A stretch of DNA of 64,000 nucleotides from Lichenicoccus sp965213775. Its GTDB lineage: Bacteria; Pseudomonadota; Alphaproteobacteria; Acetobacterales; Acetobacteraceae. Made by a program: the position numbers and the translations under genes. Positions 8,223 to 16,265 of the stretch are shown here, piece after piece (the first letter of the stretch is position 1; every line of letters starts with the position of its first letter). Location: contig CBDCAC010000004.1 in the NCBI GenBank assembly GCA_965213775.1, positions 1,548,234 through 1,612,233 of the forward strand. The letters run 5' to 3'. The notes below the pieces were generated by a model. The model searched no databases. It was not told the origin of the DNA and was given only the letters and a program-made list of their open reading frames with translations.

Positions 8223-9824
8223 TCAGTATTTGCCGCCGTCGGACAACTGCACGTAGACGCGCTCGGCGAAGTGGGTCAACTGCCAGGCGCGCTGGCTCGG
8301 CTGCAGGGTGCTGTCGTTGGCCACGATCGGGCAGTACGCGGCGGTCAGGCCGTTGACCAGGTCGTCCTGCTCCACCGACGGCGCCGCGGCGCGCACCTTG
8401 GGCAGGATCGCGTTCACGCTCTGCAGCAGGTTAGACGCGTGGGTGGCTTCCAGCAGCGCGCCGACGCCGGTCGAGCTGTCCGCGACCACCCGCTTCAGCT
8501 CCGGCTGCTCGACGTCGGGGCAGCCGTTCGGCCGCTTGCCGTTGAGCAGGGTCGAGGTGTCGGTGCGCAGCAGCGAGACCAGGAACGGCGTCGCGTTGGC
8601 CGGCGCCCGGTTGCTCCAGTTCTGACGCACGTAGTTGGTGACGTCGGCGATCTCGCGGTCGCTCATGTTGGAGCCGACGCCCGGCATCACGGCGTAGTTG
8701 CCATGCGACTCGAGGCCGCCCAGCACCACCCGCAGCACGGTCTGCGACCCGTAGGCGCGCACCATGCCGTTGCCGTCCAGCGCCGGTATCTTGCCCTTGA
8801 TGCCCTGGCCGTCGACCTGATGGCAGGAGGCGCAATGGTTGAGGTAGACGGCCTCGCCGGCGGCCATGCGCACCGAGCGGTAGTCGGCGGTGCGCGCCTG
8901 GTAGCTGGGCGTCGGCGCGAGCGACTTCAGGTAGACGGTGATCGCGTGCAGGTCGGCGTCGGTCAGTTTGCTGGTGCTGTACTTGATCGTCTCCCACATC
9001 GGCCCGGCGACCGTGCCCATCTGCTCCGAGTGGCCCTGCTTGAAGAACTGGACCATGTCATCGACGCTGTAGCGGCCGATGCCGCTCAGCTGGTCGGGGT
9101 GCAGGTTGGGCGCGTACCACATCTCGATCGGGCCGCCCTCCACCTTCAGCGCCACGTCGGTGTTGCCGAGGAAGTTGCGGTTGTTGTGGCAGGTGCCGCA
9201 ATGCTCCAGGCCGTTGACGATGTAGGCGCCGCGATTGATCTCGTCGGACTGCTTGGGATCGGGCTTGAAATACTCGCCAGGCACGAAGAACGCGTCCCAT
9301 AGCGCAATCGCCGGGCGCAGCGTGAAGGGGAACCAGATATGGTTCGGCTGCCGCGGCGCATACACCGCCGGCACCGAGAACAGGTAGGCCTTGATCGCCA
9401 GCAGGTCGTCGCGCGAGACGGTGTTGTACCAGGGGTACGGCATCGCCGGGTAGATGCGCTGGCCGTTCGGCATCACGCCGTGCCGCATCAGGTTGATGTA
9501 CTGGTCGTCGGTCCAGTTGCCGATGCCGGTCTGCTTGTCCGACGTGATGTTCGGCGTCGAGATCACCCCGAACGGCATGTTCATGTACTGGCCGCCGGCG
9601 AGGTTCTTGCCGCCGGGCGCATTGTGGCATCCGGCGCAGTCGCCCATGTCGGCGAGGTACTTGCCGCGGGCGATCAGGTCGTCGGGTGCGGCGGCGGCGG
9701 CGACCGGCATCGCCAGCGCGCTGCCCAGCAGGGAGGCGCGCAGGCCCCGCCAAAGCAGGCCCGGCTTAAGCAGGCTCGGCTTAAGCAGGGTAGACAGGCG
9801 GGAACGTAGGGTCAGCTTGCTCAT
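8223..9824 (-). CDS. Triheme cytochrome c (AdhB/gluconate-dehydrogenase subunit type), coupled to pufC
   Basis: 533 residues with an N-terminal signal or anchor (LLGSALAMPVAAAAAP, around residues 30-46). It has three c-type heme sites, CAGCH, CGTCH and CASCH, near residues 62, 205 and 333, the spacing of the cytochrome subunit of acetic-acid-bacterial membrane dehydrogenases such as AdhB. Those subunits pass electrons from a periplasmic PQQ or flavin dehydrogenase to ubiquinone. No dehydrogenase large subunit is nearby. Its ATG overlaps the pufC stop codon by four bases (ATGA), so it is co-translated with the reaction-centre cytochrome. It may serve as electron donor to, or exchange electrons with, PufC; that is inference. 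Confidence 0.87.
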   Translation of the reverse strand: MSKLTLRSRLSTLLKPSLLKPGLLWRGLRASLLGSALAMPVAAAAAPDDLIARGKYLADMGDCAGCHNAPGGKNLAGGQYMNMPFGVISTPNITSDKQTGIGNWTDDQYINLMRHGVMPNGQRIYPAMPYPWYNTVSRDDLLAIKAYLFSVPAVYAPRQPNHIWFPFTLRPAIALWDAFFVPGEYFKPDPKQSDEINRGAYIVNGLEHCGTCHNNRNFLGNTDVALKVEGGPIEMWYAPNLHPDQLSGIGRYSVDDMVQFFKQGHSEQMGTVAGPMWETIKYSTSKLTDADLHAITVYLKSLAPTPSYQARTADYRSVRMAAGEAVYLNHCASCHQVDGQGIKGKIPALDGNGMVRAYGSQTVLRVVLGGLESHGNYAVMPGVGSNMSDREIADVTNYVRQNWSNRAPANATPFLVSLLRTDTSTLLNGKRPNGCPDVEQPELKRVVADSSTGVGALLEATHASNLLQSVNAILPKVRAAAPSVEQDDLVNGLTAAYCPIVANDSTLQPSQRAWQLTHFAERVYVQLSDGGKY

Positions 9825-10939
9825 GGCCTGGCTCCGTCAGGCGCCGCCACGCTGGCTTGCCGGTTCTCGGCCGGGCCGATGAGTTCCGGATAGGCGGCAA
9901 GATCGCTGGCACCGTAGAGCGGTTTATATGCCCCTTGGTGGCAGGTGGCACAATTGATCTTGGCCACGTCTCCCAGCGGACCGAGGCTCGCGCGCGGAAA
10001 TGTGCTCGTCAGCGGCACCATGTAGTCGTTGTTCAGGGCGCGCACCATCTCGATCCCGTGCCAGGCGGTCACCCGCGCCGGGGTGCCCTGGTCCCACGAC
10101 GAGAAGTCGCGCGAGTCGTGGCAGTAGGTGCAGCCCACGCCCAGCGAGTTCGCGAAGTGTGCCATCAGCGCGTAGGTCTGGTCGGTCTGCTTGATCGACT
10201 GGCGGTTGCCCGAGGGCAGCGGCGTGGTGCCGGTCACCCGCACCGTGTCGGCGCGCAGCAGCAGCGGCGTGAACGGGTCGGACTGCAGAGAGGTCTCGGC
10301 GGCGGCGTGCGAGACGCCGACATAGCCGGTGCCGGTCTCGGCCACGCCGCGGGAGGAGACCGGGGTGGTGAACCAGACCGCCTCGGGCACCGCGCGGCCG
10401 CGATGGCAGGTGTTGCAGGTGACGCCGACGCCGCCGACGTGGCTCTTCCAGTTGGTGTTGATGAAGCGGGTCATCTCGATCATGCGGCGCGCCACCTGCT
10501 TGGTGTAGAGCAGATCGTCGGCCGGATTGACCGCGGAGTGGCAGAAGGCGCATCCGGTGGCGGGTGCGATCCAGCCCGGGAAGGTCGCCATCAGCCGCAG
10601 GAACTCGTTGGAGTCGACGTCGCGCAGCACCCGCACGTTGCGGTAGAAGCTGGCCGACGAGACGCCCGAGGGCTGCACCGGCGGCAGCGGCGGCAGCAGG
10701 CGGTGGTTGGCGACGTCGTGCGCGACCACCCGCGGGTTGTAGAACTCGATCATGCCGGTGCCGCGGAAGCCGCGCTGCACGCTGATCACCGGGATGCCCT
10801 GCAGCGTCGAGAAGATGCCGACCACCAGGAGTGCCGCCGCAACGCCGCCGATGATGCGGCGCGGATAGGCAGTCAGGAAGCCGAAGGCCCCGGCGAGCAG
10901 CCACGCTGCCAGCCGGAACGGTGCGGTGAGCAGGTTCAT
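9821..10939 (-). CDS. pufC: Photosynthetic reaction centre tetraheme cytochrome c subunit
   Basis: 372 residues starting at the ATG that overlaps the pufM stop; an upstream extension in this frame is only a shadow of pufM. A hydrophobic segment at about residues 20-42 serves as signal or anchor. Four heme attachment sites are present: CAFCH, CNTCH, CTYCH and CATCH. PufC sits on the periplasmic face of the reaction centre and re-reduces the special pair. Methionine and histidine axial ligands lie in the helices before each motif (for example MIEMTRFINTNWKSHVGGVG before the second). All hallmark sites are intact. The next gene is a triheme cytochrome with a four-base overlap, which is unusual for a puf operon. 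Confidence 0.97.
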   Translation of the reverse strand: MNLLTAPFRLAAWLLAGAFGFLTAYPRRIIGGVAAALLVVGIFSTLQGIPVISVQRGFRGTGMIEFYNPRVVAHDVANHRLLPPLPPVQPSGVSSASFYRNVRVLRDVDSNEFLRLMATFPGWIAPATGCAFCHSAVNPADDLLYTKQVARRMIEMTRFINTNWKSHVGGVGVTCNTCHRGRAVPEAVWFTTPVSSRGVAETGTGYVGVSHAAAETSLQSDPFTPLLLRADTVRVTGTTPLPSGNRQSIKQTDQTYALMAHFANSLGVGCTYCHDSRDFSSWDQGTPARVTAWHGIEMVRALNNDYMVPLTSTFPRASLGPLGDVAKINCATCHQGAYKPLYGASDLAAYPELIGPAENRQASVAAPDGARP

Positions 10940-11940
10940 CACCGCAGCACCCCGGTCAGCTGTCCGGGATCGGAGATGTGCGGGTAGAGCTCCGGATAGG
11001 GTGCCGCGATGCCGTGCTTGACGCCCCACAGGAACCAGTTATCGACCACGGTGCCGGTCAGCAGGATGCCGATCCCGCCGGTCGCCGTGCACAGCACCGC
11101 GAACCACCAGGCCCAGCGATGGATCGACTCGTAGCTCGCGTTGAAGCCCATCACCCAGCGCCAGAACAGGCCGGCGCGCTCGGCCGCGGTGCCGCGATCG
11201 ACGGTGAGCTCGATCTCGCGCTCGCCGAAATAGCGGCTGACCGCCAGGATGGTGCCGCCATGCATCGCGAACAGCAGCGTCGAGCCGTACAGGAACACGA
11301 TCGAGAGCATGTGGAACGGGTTGTAGTAGAGGTTGCCGTAGCGGATCGACAGCGAGGCGGTCCAGTCCAGGTGCGGGAAGATGCCGAACGGCACCGCCTC
11401 GGACCAGCTGCCCATCAGCACCGGTCGGAAGAACCCGTCCACCAGGTAGAGCCAGATCGCCGAGGCAAACGCCCACGAGAGGTGCGTGCCCAGGCCGAGC
11501 GCCCGGGCGCGGCGGTAGGTGCGCACCCACCACAGCAGGATCGAAGTTGTCAGGAAGAACCCGGCCATCAGCCACCAGCCGCCCTGGTCGAGCGGCGGGA
11601 TGTGCAGCCCGTAGACCGGCGAGGGCGGCTGCAGGCCGAGCCAGGGCAGCTGGCGGATGAACTGCACCGGATCCCAGCCCACCTGGGCGAACATGTTCAG
11701 GCCGATGATCTCGAACGCGATGAAGCCGCAGATGATCGAGGCGAAGCCGAGTGCGCCCAGGTAGAACGGCCCGACCTGGGAGGCGCCGATGATGCCCATC
11801 AGCCTGGAGAAAAACGGCTGGAACACGCGGTTCTCGGCGCCGTATTTCAGCGGCGCGCCCTCGTCGGGCGGACCGTCCACGCCGACCCGGTTGAACAGGT
11901 TCTGGTATTCGGTCCCGAACGCAGTGCGATAGTCGAACAT
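10939..11940 (-). CDS. pufM: Photosynthetic reaction centre M subunit
   Basis: 333 residues, five transmembrane helices. Key residues of the type-II reaction centre are present: NLYYNPFHM with the special-pair histidine, LSIVFLYGS with the tyrosine equivalent to M210, LLFAMHGG and ESIHRWAWW with iron-binding histidines, and EREIE with the iron-ligating glutamate. M binds primary bacteriochlorophylls and quinone QA. It starts three bases after pufL ends and overlaps pufC by one base pair of codons, consistent with a single transcript. The C-terminal extension GVKHGIAAPYPELYPHIS is typical of species that carry a PufC cytochrome. Confidence 0.98.
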   Translation of the reverse strand: MFDYRTAFGTEYQNLFNRVGVDGPPDEGAPLKYGAENRVFQPFFSRLMGIIGASQVGPFYLGALGFASIICGFIAFEIIGLNMFAQVGWDPVQFIRQLPWLGLQPPSPVYGLHIPPLDQGGWWLMAGFFLTTSILLWWVRTYRRARALGLGTHLSWAFASAIWLYLVDGFFRPVLMGSWSEAVPFGIFPHLDWTASLSIRYGNLYYNPFHMLSIVFLYGSTLLFAMHGGTILAVSRYFGEREIELTVDRGTAAERAGLFWRWVMGFNASYESIHRWAWWFAVLCTATGGIGILLTGTVVDNWFLWGVKHGIAAPYPELYPHISDPGQLTGVLR

Positions 11941-11943
11941 CGT

Positions 11944-12768
11944 TCAGCTCCAGAAAGGCAGGTTGAGCCACCAGTTCCACCATTCCGGCCAGCCGCGGGT
12001 CCAGAACGGGCCGCTGATCACGATGCAGACCGCGCTCCATAGGCCGGCGTTGATGGCGCAGAACCAGCCGAGCCGGTGTATCCCCAGCGGTCCGATCGAG
12101 TAGACGATCAGGTCGCGGAAGAAGCTGTCCTCGAAGCCGGACGGCTTGACCAGCTCGTCCTCGCCGGGATTGAGCGCGGACAGCACCACCGCGCCGTGCA
12201 TCGACAGCACCAGCGTCGTCGTGAAGAAGAACGTCACGGCGATCATGTGCGCCGGGTTGTAGTGGAACTGCAGGTGCTGGTAGCCGATGTTCGATACCCA
12301 ATCGAGATGGCTGAGGATGCCGTAGGGGAAGCCGTGCCCCCAGGCGCCCATCAGCAGCGGCCGCAGCACTTCGAGGGTGAAGTAGGCGGCGATCGCGCAG
12401 GCGAAGGCGATCGGCGTGTGCAGCCCCATGCCGAGCTTGCGCGCGATCTCGACCATGCGCAGGTCCCATGAGACGAAGGCGCCGAGCGCGCAGAAGGTGA
12501 TCCATTGCCACAGCCCGCCTTCGCGCAGGGGCGCGAAGCCGAGGCCGTAGCGCAGGTCGGGAGGGGCGATGTTGATGCGCCAGATGTTCCAGGTCGGCCC
12601 GATCGCGGCCCCCCAGATGATCAGCAGGGTCCCGACCAGCGTGAAGAAGGCGGTCGTGACGCCGAAGAAGCCGACATAGAAGGGGCCGATCCAGAAATCG
12701 AACAGGTCCCCGCCGACCAGCGTCCCACCCCGGACGCGGTACTTATACTCGAAATTCAACATCGCCAT
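11944..12768 (-). CDS. pufL: Photosynthetic reaction centre L subunit
   Basis: 274 residues. HLDWVSN, FHYNPAHM, LSMHGAV and GIHRLGWF place the bacteriochlorophyll and iron histidines; EDSFFRDL carries the acidic residues of the QB proton path. The histidine corresponding to L168 (the H of FHYNP) is retained, unlike Acidiphilium, where glutamate replaces it in connection with zinc bacteriochlorophyll. The start ATG has an AGGAGG site 11 bases upstream that abuts a hairpin in the pufA-pufL gap. A second ATG two codons inside is possible. L binds the special pair and QB and forms the core with M. Confidence 0.98.
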   Translation of the reverse strand: MAMLNFEYKYRVRGGTLVGGDLFDFWIGPFYVGFFGVTTAFFTLVGTLLIIWGAAIGPTWNIWRINIAPPDLRYGLGFAPLREGGLWQWITFCALGAFVSWDLRMVEIARKLGMGLHTPIAFACAIAAYFTLEVLRPLLMGAWGHGFPYGILSHLDWVSNIGYQHLQFHYNPAHMIAVTFFFTTTLVLSMHGAVVLSALNPGEDELVKPSGFEDSFFRDLIVYSIGPLGIHRLGWFCAINAGLWSAVCIVISGPFWTRGWPEWWNWWLNLPFWS

Positions 12769-12782
12769 GGCTGGGCGCTCCT

Positions 12783-12825
12783 CCTGTCAGCCAGACAGGT
12801 TCACGTCTTGCGCGTCACACCTGTC
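12783..12825 (-). promoter_or_regulatory. pufA-pufL intercistronic alternative hairpins overlapping the pufL ribosome site
   Basis: In the transcript (minus strand) three short segments can pair two ways. GACAGGT (12825-12819) can pair with ACCTGTC (12800-12794), 7 bp with an 18-base loop. Alternatively CCTGTC (12799-12794) pairs with GACAGG (12788-12783), 6 bp with a 5-base loop. The second hairpin ends directly on the AGGAGG of pufL. Intercistronic pufA-pufL hairpins are known to protect the upstream pufBA mRNA; the mutually exclusive arrangement here is read directly from sequence, while any switching is inference. Confidence 0.6.
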
Positions 12826-12863
12826 TTAGGACCGTCTGCGGCAACGATCTTGGACCGGCCGCC

Positions 12864-13061
12864 TCACTGCGGCCTCTGGGGCAGCGGCGTCATCTGCTGC
12901 ACCGGCGAGCCGCTGAGGCGGTCGTGGTTGGGGCCGTCCAGCCAGTTGAAGCGGTCGGTGCTGAGCAGGATGAAGTGGATCACCAGAGCCAGCGTCAGCA
13001 GGAAGATGAACAGGGTGATCAGCGCCCGGCGCGGATCGAACAGTACCCAGATGCGCCACAT
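12864..13061 (-). CDS. pufA: Light-harvesting LH1 alpha polypeptide
   Basis: 65 residues with one transmembrane helix. The N-terminus MWRIWVLFDPRRAL and the bacteriochlorophyll-ligating histidine in LALVIHFILLST are classic LH1 alpha features, followed by the aromatic FNWLDG. It pairs with the beta chain to form the ring antenna around the reaction centre. It begins 12 bp after pufB and is followed by a 95-bp gap with stem-loops before pufL. The C-terminal tail of about 20 residues is proline/glutamine-rich. No LH2 (puc) genes are seen in this window. Confidence 0.96.
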   Translation of the reverse strand: MWRIWVLFDPRRALITLFIFLLTLALVIHFILLSTDRFNWLDGPNHDRLSGSPVQQMTPLPQRPQ

Positions 13062-13073
13062 GATCCGTGCTCC

Positions 13074-13292
13074 TCAGGTCAACGCGGTGAGCAGATGCCC
13101 GGCCGTGTGCAGGCCATCCAGCATCGTCGTGTGATAGCTGCCGCCCCAGGGCCGCCACAGCCAGGCGAGCAGGTGTGCCACCACCGCGATGCCGGTGAAC
13201 ACGATGAAGCTGGTCACGAAGATGCGGTTGAATTCCTTCGCCTCGCCCTCGTTGAGCCCCGAGAGCGCGGAGCGGTTGGGTTCGATCGCCAT
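13074..13292 (-). CDS. pufB: Light-harvesting LH1 beta polypeptide
   Basis: 72 residues with a strong AGAGGAGG ribosome site. The core LNEGEAKEFNRIFVTSFIVF followed by AVVAHLLAWLWRPW shows the LH1 beta helix with the bacteriochlorophyll-binding histidine and the conserved WRPW end. It forms the antenna ring with PufA. The C-terminus is extended by about 20 residues beyond WRPW. Only 39 bp separate it from bchZ, so there is no room for pufQ, and puf transcripts probably start inside bchZ or further upstream. Confidence 0.96.
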   Translation of the reverse strand: MAIEPNRSALSGLNEGEAKEFNRIFVTSFIVFTGIAVVAHLLAWLWRPWGGSYHTTMLDGLHTAGHLLTALT

Positions 13293-13331
13293 GTCATTCC
13301 TCCTCTAGATCGTTTTGCGGTGTGGGCATGC

Positions 13332-14798
13332 TCAGGAGACCTCCGCCGGCATGGCCGGCAGCGAGGCCAGGACGCGCGCGCGGCTGATCCGGCTCTCGTC
13401 GTGCGCGCGCGCTTCCCGTTCGACCTGCTCGCGCAGCTGTCTTGCCGCGGAGATGCGAACGAGGAAGGGTTCGGCCTCGACCCGGGCGTCGAGCAGTGCT
13501 GCTGCGTCGCGGTCCCAGTGCACGGCCATGGAGGTATCGGCGGGGGTGCCGATCCGGGCATGGGTCGGATCGATCGCGTCGAGATCGCGTCCCAGCGGCA
13601 GCATGTTGAACAGCGCGTCGAACAGCGCGTTGCAGTATTCCTGCACCAGGTAGGTGGCGCCGGCATAGCCCATGAACGGGGTGCCGGTGGCGCGCCGGAT
13701 GATGGCACCCGGAAACGAGGCCGGCACGTACACGCAGCGCGCGCCGAGCTCGACCGCGTAGATGCGCTCGTTGCTGGAGCCGAACAGCACCAGCGGCGGC
13801 GTGCGGCGCAGCATCTCGCGCACCGCCTGGTTGTCGGGCTTGACGCCGGGCCTGCGCGCGACGGCGAAGGCGCAGGGGATGCCGAGCTCGTCCTCGAAGA
13901 AGCGCCGGATGCCGCGCTCGTAGGTCTCGGTGGCCACCACCGCGAAGCTGCCGGTGGCGAAGAAATCCTGCGTCACGCTGCGCCACAGGTCCCAGACCGC
14001 CTTGATCGTGGTCTGCTTCTCGCGCGCGATGAAGGGCTGCGGATCGACCCCCGCGAGCGCGCCCAGGGTCTCGAGGAAGCTGGTGGTGGCGAACACGCCG
14101 ATCGGCGCCTGCAGGTAGGGCTTGCCCAGCTCCTCGCACAGCTTGCGGCCGAACTCGCGATATAGGCACACGTTGACGCAGGCGTCGGCCAGGCGCGGCG
14201 TCTCGTCGATATGCGCGCCCAGCGGGAACACCAGGTTGACCTCGCAGCCGATCCCCTCCACCAGCCGGCGGATCTCGGCGAGGTCCGAGGGCATGTTGAA
14301 GGTGCCGTGGATGGCGCCGATGATGTTGACCAGCGGCTTCGCGGGCGCTGCGGCGGGCTTCTTCCTCGCGCCCTTCTTCTGGCCGAACTGCGTCCACAGC
14401 CAGTAGATCGCGCGATCGGCGCACTGCCACTGGTCCTCGTCGATGGTGCGCGGGATGAAGCGCAGCAGGTTCGAGCCTTCCGGGGTGACGCCGCCGCCGA
14501 TCATCTCGGCGATGCTGCCGGTGACCACGACGCCCGGCATGGAGCGGTCCCCGACGCTGTTGGCCTGCTGCATCGAGGCTTCGGTGCCGTTCATCGACAG
14601 CGCGTCCTCGGAAAGCCCGGTCACGCTGATCGGCAGCTCGTGCGGCGGCAGCCCGTCGGTGTAGTGCAGCACCGCCGTCACCGGCAGGTTCTCGCAGCCG
14701 ACCGGGCCGTCGATGATCACGCGCAGGCCGCGCGCCGCGGCAAAGGCGTAGATCGCCCCCCAGTACCCGCCGGCGCGATCGTGATCGATCACCAGCAT
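13332..14798 (-). CDS. bchZ: Chlorophyllide a reductase subunit Z
   Basis: 488 residues from the ATG at 14798, four bases after the bchY stop; the longer open frame upstream is a shadow of bchY. It is a nitrogenase-like catalytic subunit that, with BchY, reduces ring B of chlorophyllide a using electrons from BchX. Recognisable segments are GPVGCENLPVTAVLHYTDG with a cluster cysteine near the start, GSIAEMIGGGVTPEGSNLL, and NIIGAIHGTFNMPSDLAEI. The C-terminal third has the ChlB/BchB-like region (MLPLGRDLDAIDP). Operon position between bchY and pufB is standard for purple bacteria. Confidence 0.96.
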   Translation of the reverse strand: MLVIDHDRAGGYWGAIYAFAAARGLRVIIDGPVGCENLPVTAVLHYTDGLPPHELPISVTGLSEDALSMNGTEASMQQANSVGDRSMPGVVVTGSIAEMIGGGVTPEGSNLLRFIPRTIDEDQWQCADRAIYWLWTQFGQKKGARKKPAAAPAKPLVNIIGAIHGTFNMPSDLAEIRRLVEGIGCEVNLVFPLGAHIDETPRLADACVNVCLYREFGRKLCEELGKPYLQAPIGVFATTSFLETLGALAGVDPQPFIAREKQTTIKAVWDLWRSVTQDFFATGSFAVVATETYERGIRRFFEDELGIPCAFAVARRPGVKPDNQAVREMLRRTPPLVLFGSSNERIYAVELGARCVYVPASFPGAIIRRATGTPFMGYAGATYLVQEYCNALFDALFNMLPLGRDLDAIDPTHARIGTPADTSMAVHWDRDAAALLDARVEAEPFLVRISAARQLREQVEREARAHDESRISRARVLASLPAMPAEVS

Positions 14799-14802
14799 GA
14801 CG

Positions 14803-16263
14803 CTAGCTCCCCATCGCCTGGGCGAGCAGGGCGTGGGCCGCCTCCGGCGCCGGAGCCGCCGCGGCCGGCGCCGGCGTGCTGCCGAAGAACGACACCATGC
14901 GCGCGAAGCGCTCGCGGCCGCGCGCCTGCGCCGCCACCACCGAGGCCATCGCGGCGATGCCGGGAATGCCGAACAGCGGCCGGCCGGAGACGATGTTGGT
15001 GAAGTAGATGGCAGGGATGCCCTGCTCCTTGGCCTTCTGCACCACCGGCGTGGTGCCGATGGCGAGATCGGGCCGGACCGCGCGGAACGCCGCCACGTCG
15101 TTCTCCAGCGAGGCGCGGAACTGCACGTGGGTGCCGCGATGCTCCAGCCATTCGCGGTCGGGATCGCTCCACTCCGTACGCGGGCAGGCGGTGCCGACAT
15201 AGGGCACCTCGGCGCCGGCCTCGATCAGCAGCCGCGCCACCAGCAGCTCGGAGCCCTCGTAGCCCGACACGGTCAGGCGGGCATGCACCGGATGGGCCTG
15301 CAGCACCGCGCGCATCGGCCCGAGTGCCGCGGCGCGCGCCGCGTCCAGCGCCGCGGCCGGCACGCCGGCCGCGTGCGCCACGCGCTCCAGCCAGGCGTCG
15401 GTGCCCTCGACGCCGACCGGACCGGAGCCGACCACCGGACGGCCGGCGGCGCGGTACTCGCGCACGGCGGCCACGTAGAACGGATGCACCGCGGCGGCGA
15501 GGCTGCAGTCGAGCGCGCCGTAGAGGTCGCGCCACTCGCGCGCCGGCGTCGACGGCGCCACCCCCAGCCCCATCGGTGCCAGCAGGCCGCCGATGCCGAC
15601 CGGATCGGCCGGGAACAGCTCGCCGATCAGCGCCACCGTCGGCATCTCGGGTGCGGCATTGCGCGGCCGCTGCACCGGTCCGGCCTGCGCCTCGGCGCGC
15701 GCGTAGCGCAGCATCGCGGCCGCCAGCACGTCCTTGGCCTCGGCGTGGGTCGGCACCCCGAAGCCGGGCACGTCGATGCCGATGATGCGCACGCCGTCGA
15801 TCTCGCGCGGCAGCAGGTCGAGCGGCACGCCCGAGGCGGTGGGGACGCAGAGATTGATCACCACCACCGCGTCGTACTCGTCGGGCTTGGCGGTCTGCCG
15901 CACCGCGTCGCGTATGTCCTCGAACAGCTGGCCGCGCACCAGGCTTTCGGAGTTGAACGGCACGTAGCCGACGCTGCGACGCGCGCCGTAGAAGCGCGAG
16001 GTGAAGCTCAGGCCGTAGACGCAGCAGGCCGAGCCGCACAGGATGGTCGCGGTGCGGCGCATGCGCAGGCCGACGCGCAGCGAGCCGAAGGCCGGGCACA
16101 TGGATTGCGGCTGGTCGTGCGGGCCGCGCGGATAGTCTGCCAGCAGCCGGTCGAGCGAGGCCTGCTTGCCGGCGGCGCGGGCCGCCGCCTGCATGGTCTC
16201 GCGGCCGCCATGGCAGCCGGAGGCGGACTCCGTCGGCTCCGGCTCGTGCAGGACGCCATCCAT
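14803..16263 (-). CDS. bchY: Chlorophyllide a reductase subunit Y
   Basis: 486 residues starting at 16263, two bases after the bchX stop. The start was chosen because the 21 residues upstream overlap bchX in another frame. Landmarks are QSMCPAFGSLRVGLRM and ILCGSACCVYGLSF with iron-sulfur cluster cysteines, GYVPFNSESLVRGQLFEDI, and near the end IYFTNIVSGRPLFGIPGIAAM. BchY pairs with BchZ as the heterotetrameric catalytic component homologous to NifDK. The last 25 residues are alanine/proline-rich. Intact and in the conserved bchCXYZ order. Confidence 0.96.
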   Translation of the reverse strand: MDGVLHEPEPTESASGCHGGRETMQAAARAAGKQASLDRLLADYPRGPHDQPQSMCPAFGSLRVGLRMRRTATILCGSACCVYGLSFTSRFYGARRSVGYVPFNSESLVRGQLFEDIRDAVRQTAKPDEYDAVVVINLCVPTASGVPLDLLPREIDGVRIIGIDVPGFGVPTHAEAKDVLAAAMLRYARAEAQAGPVQRPRNAAPEMPTVALIGELFPADPVGIGGLLAPMGLGVAPSTPAREWRDLYGALDCSLAAAVHPFYVAAVREYRAAGRPVVGSGPVGVEGTDAWLERVAHAAGVPAAALDAARAAALGPMRAVLQAHPVHARLTVSGYEGSELLVARLLIEAGAEVPYVGTACPRTEWSDPDREWLEHRGTHVQFRASLENDVAAFRAVRPDLAIGTTPVVQKAKEQGIPAIYFTNIVSGRPLFGIPGIAAMASVVAAQARGRERFARMVSFFGSTPAPAAAAPAPEAAHALLAQAMGS

Positions 16264-16265
16264 GT

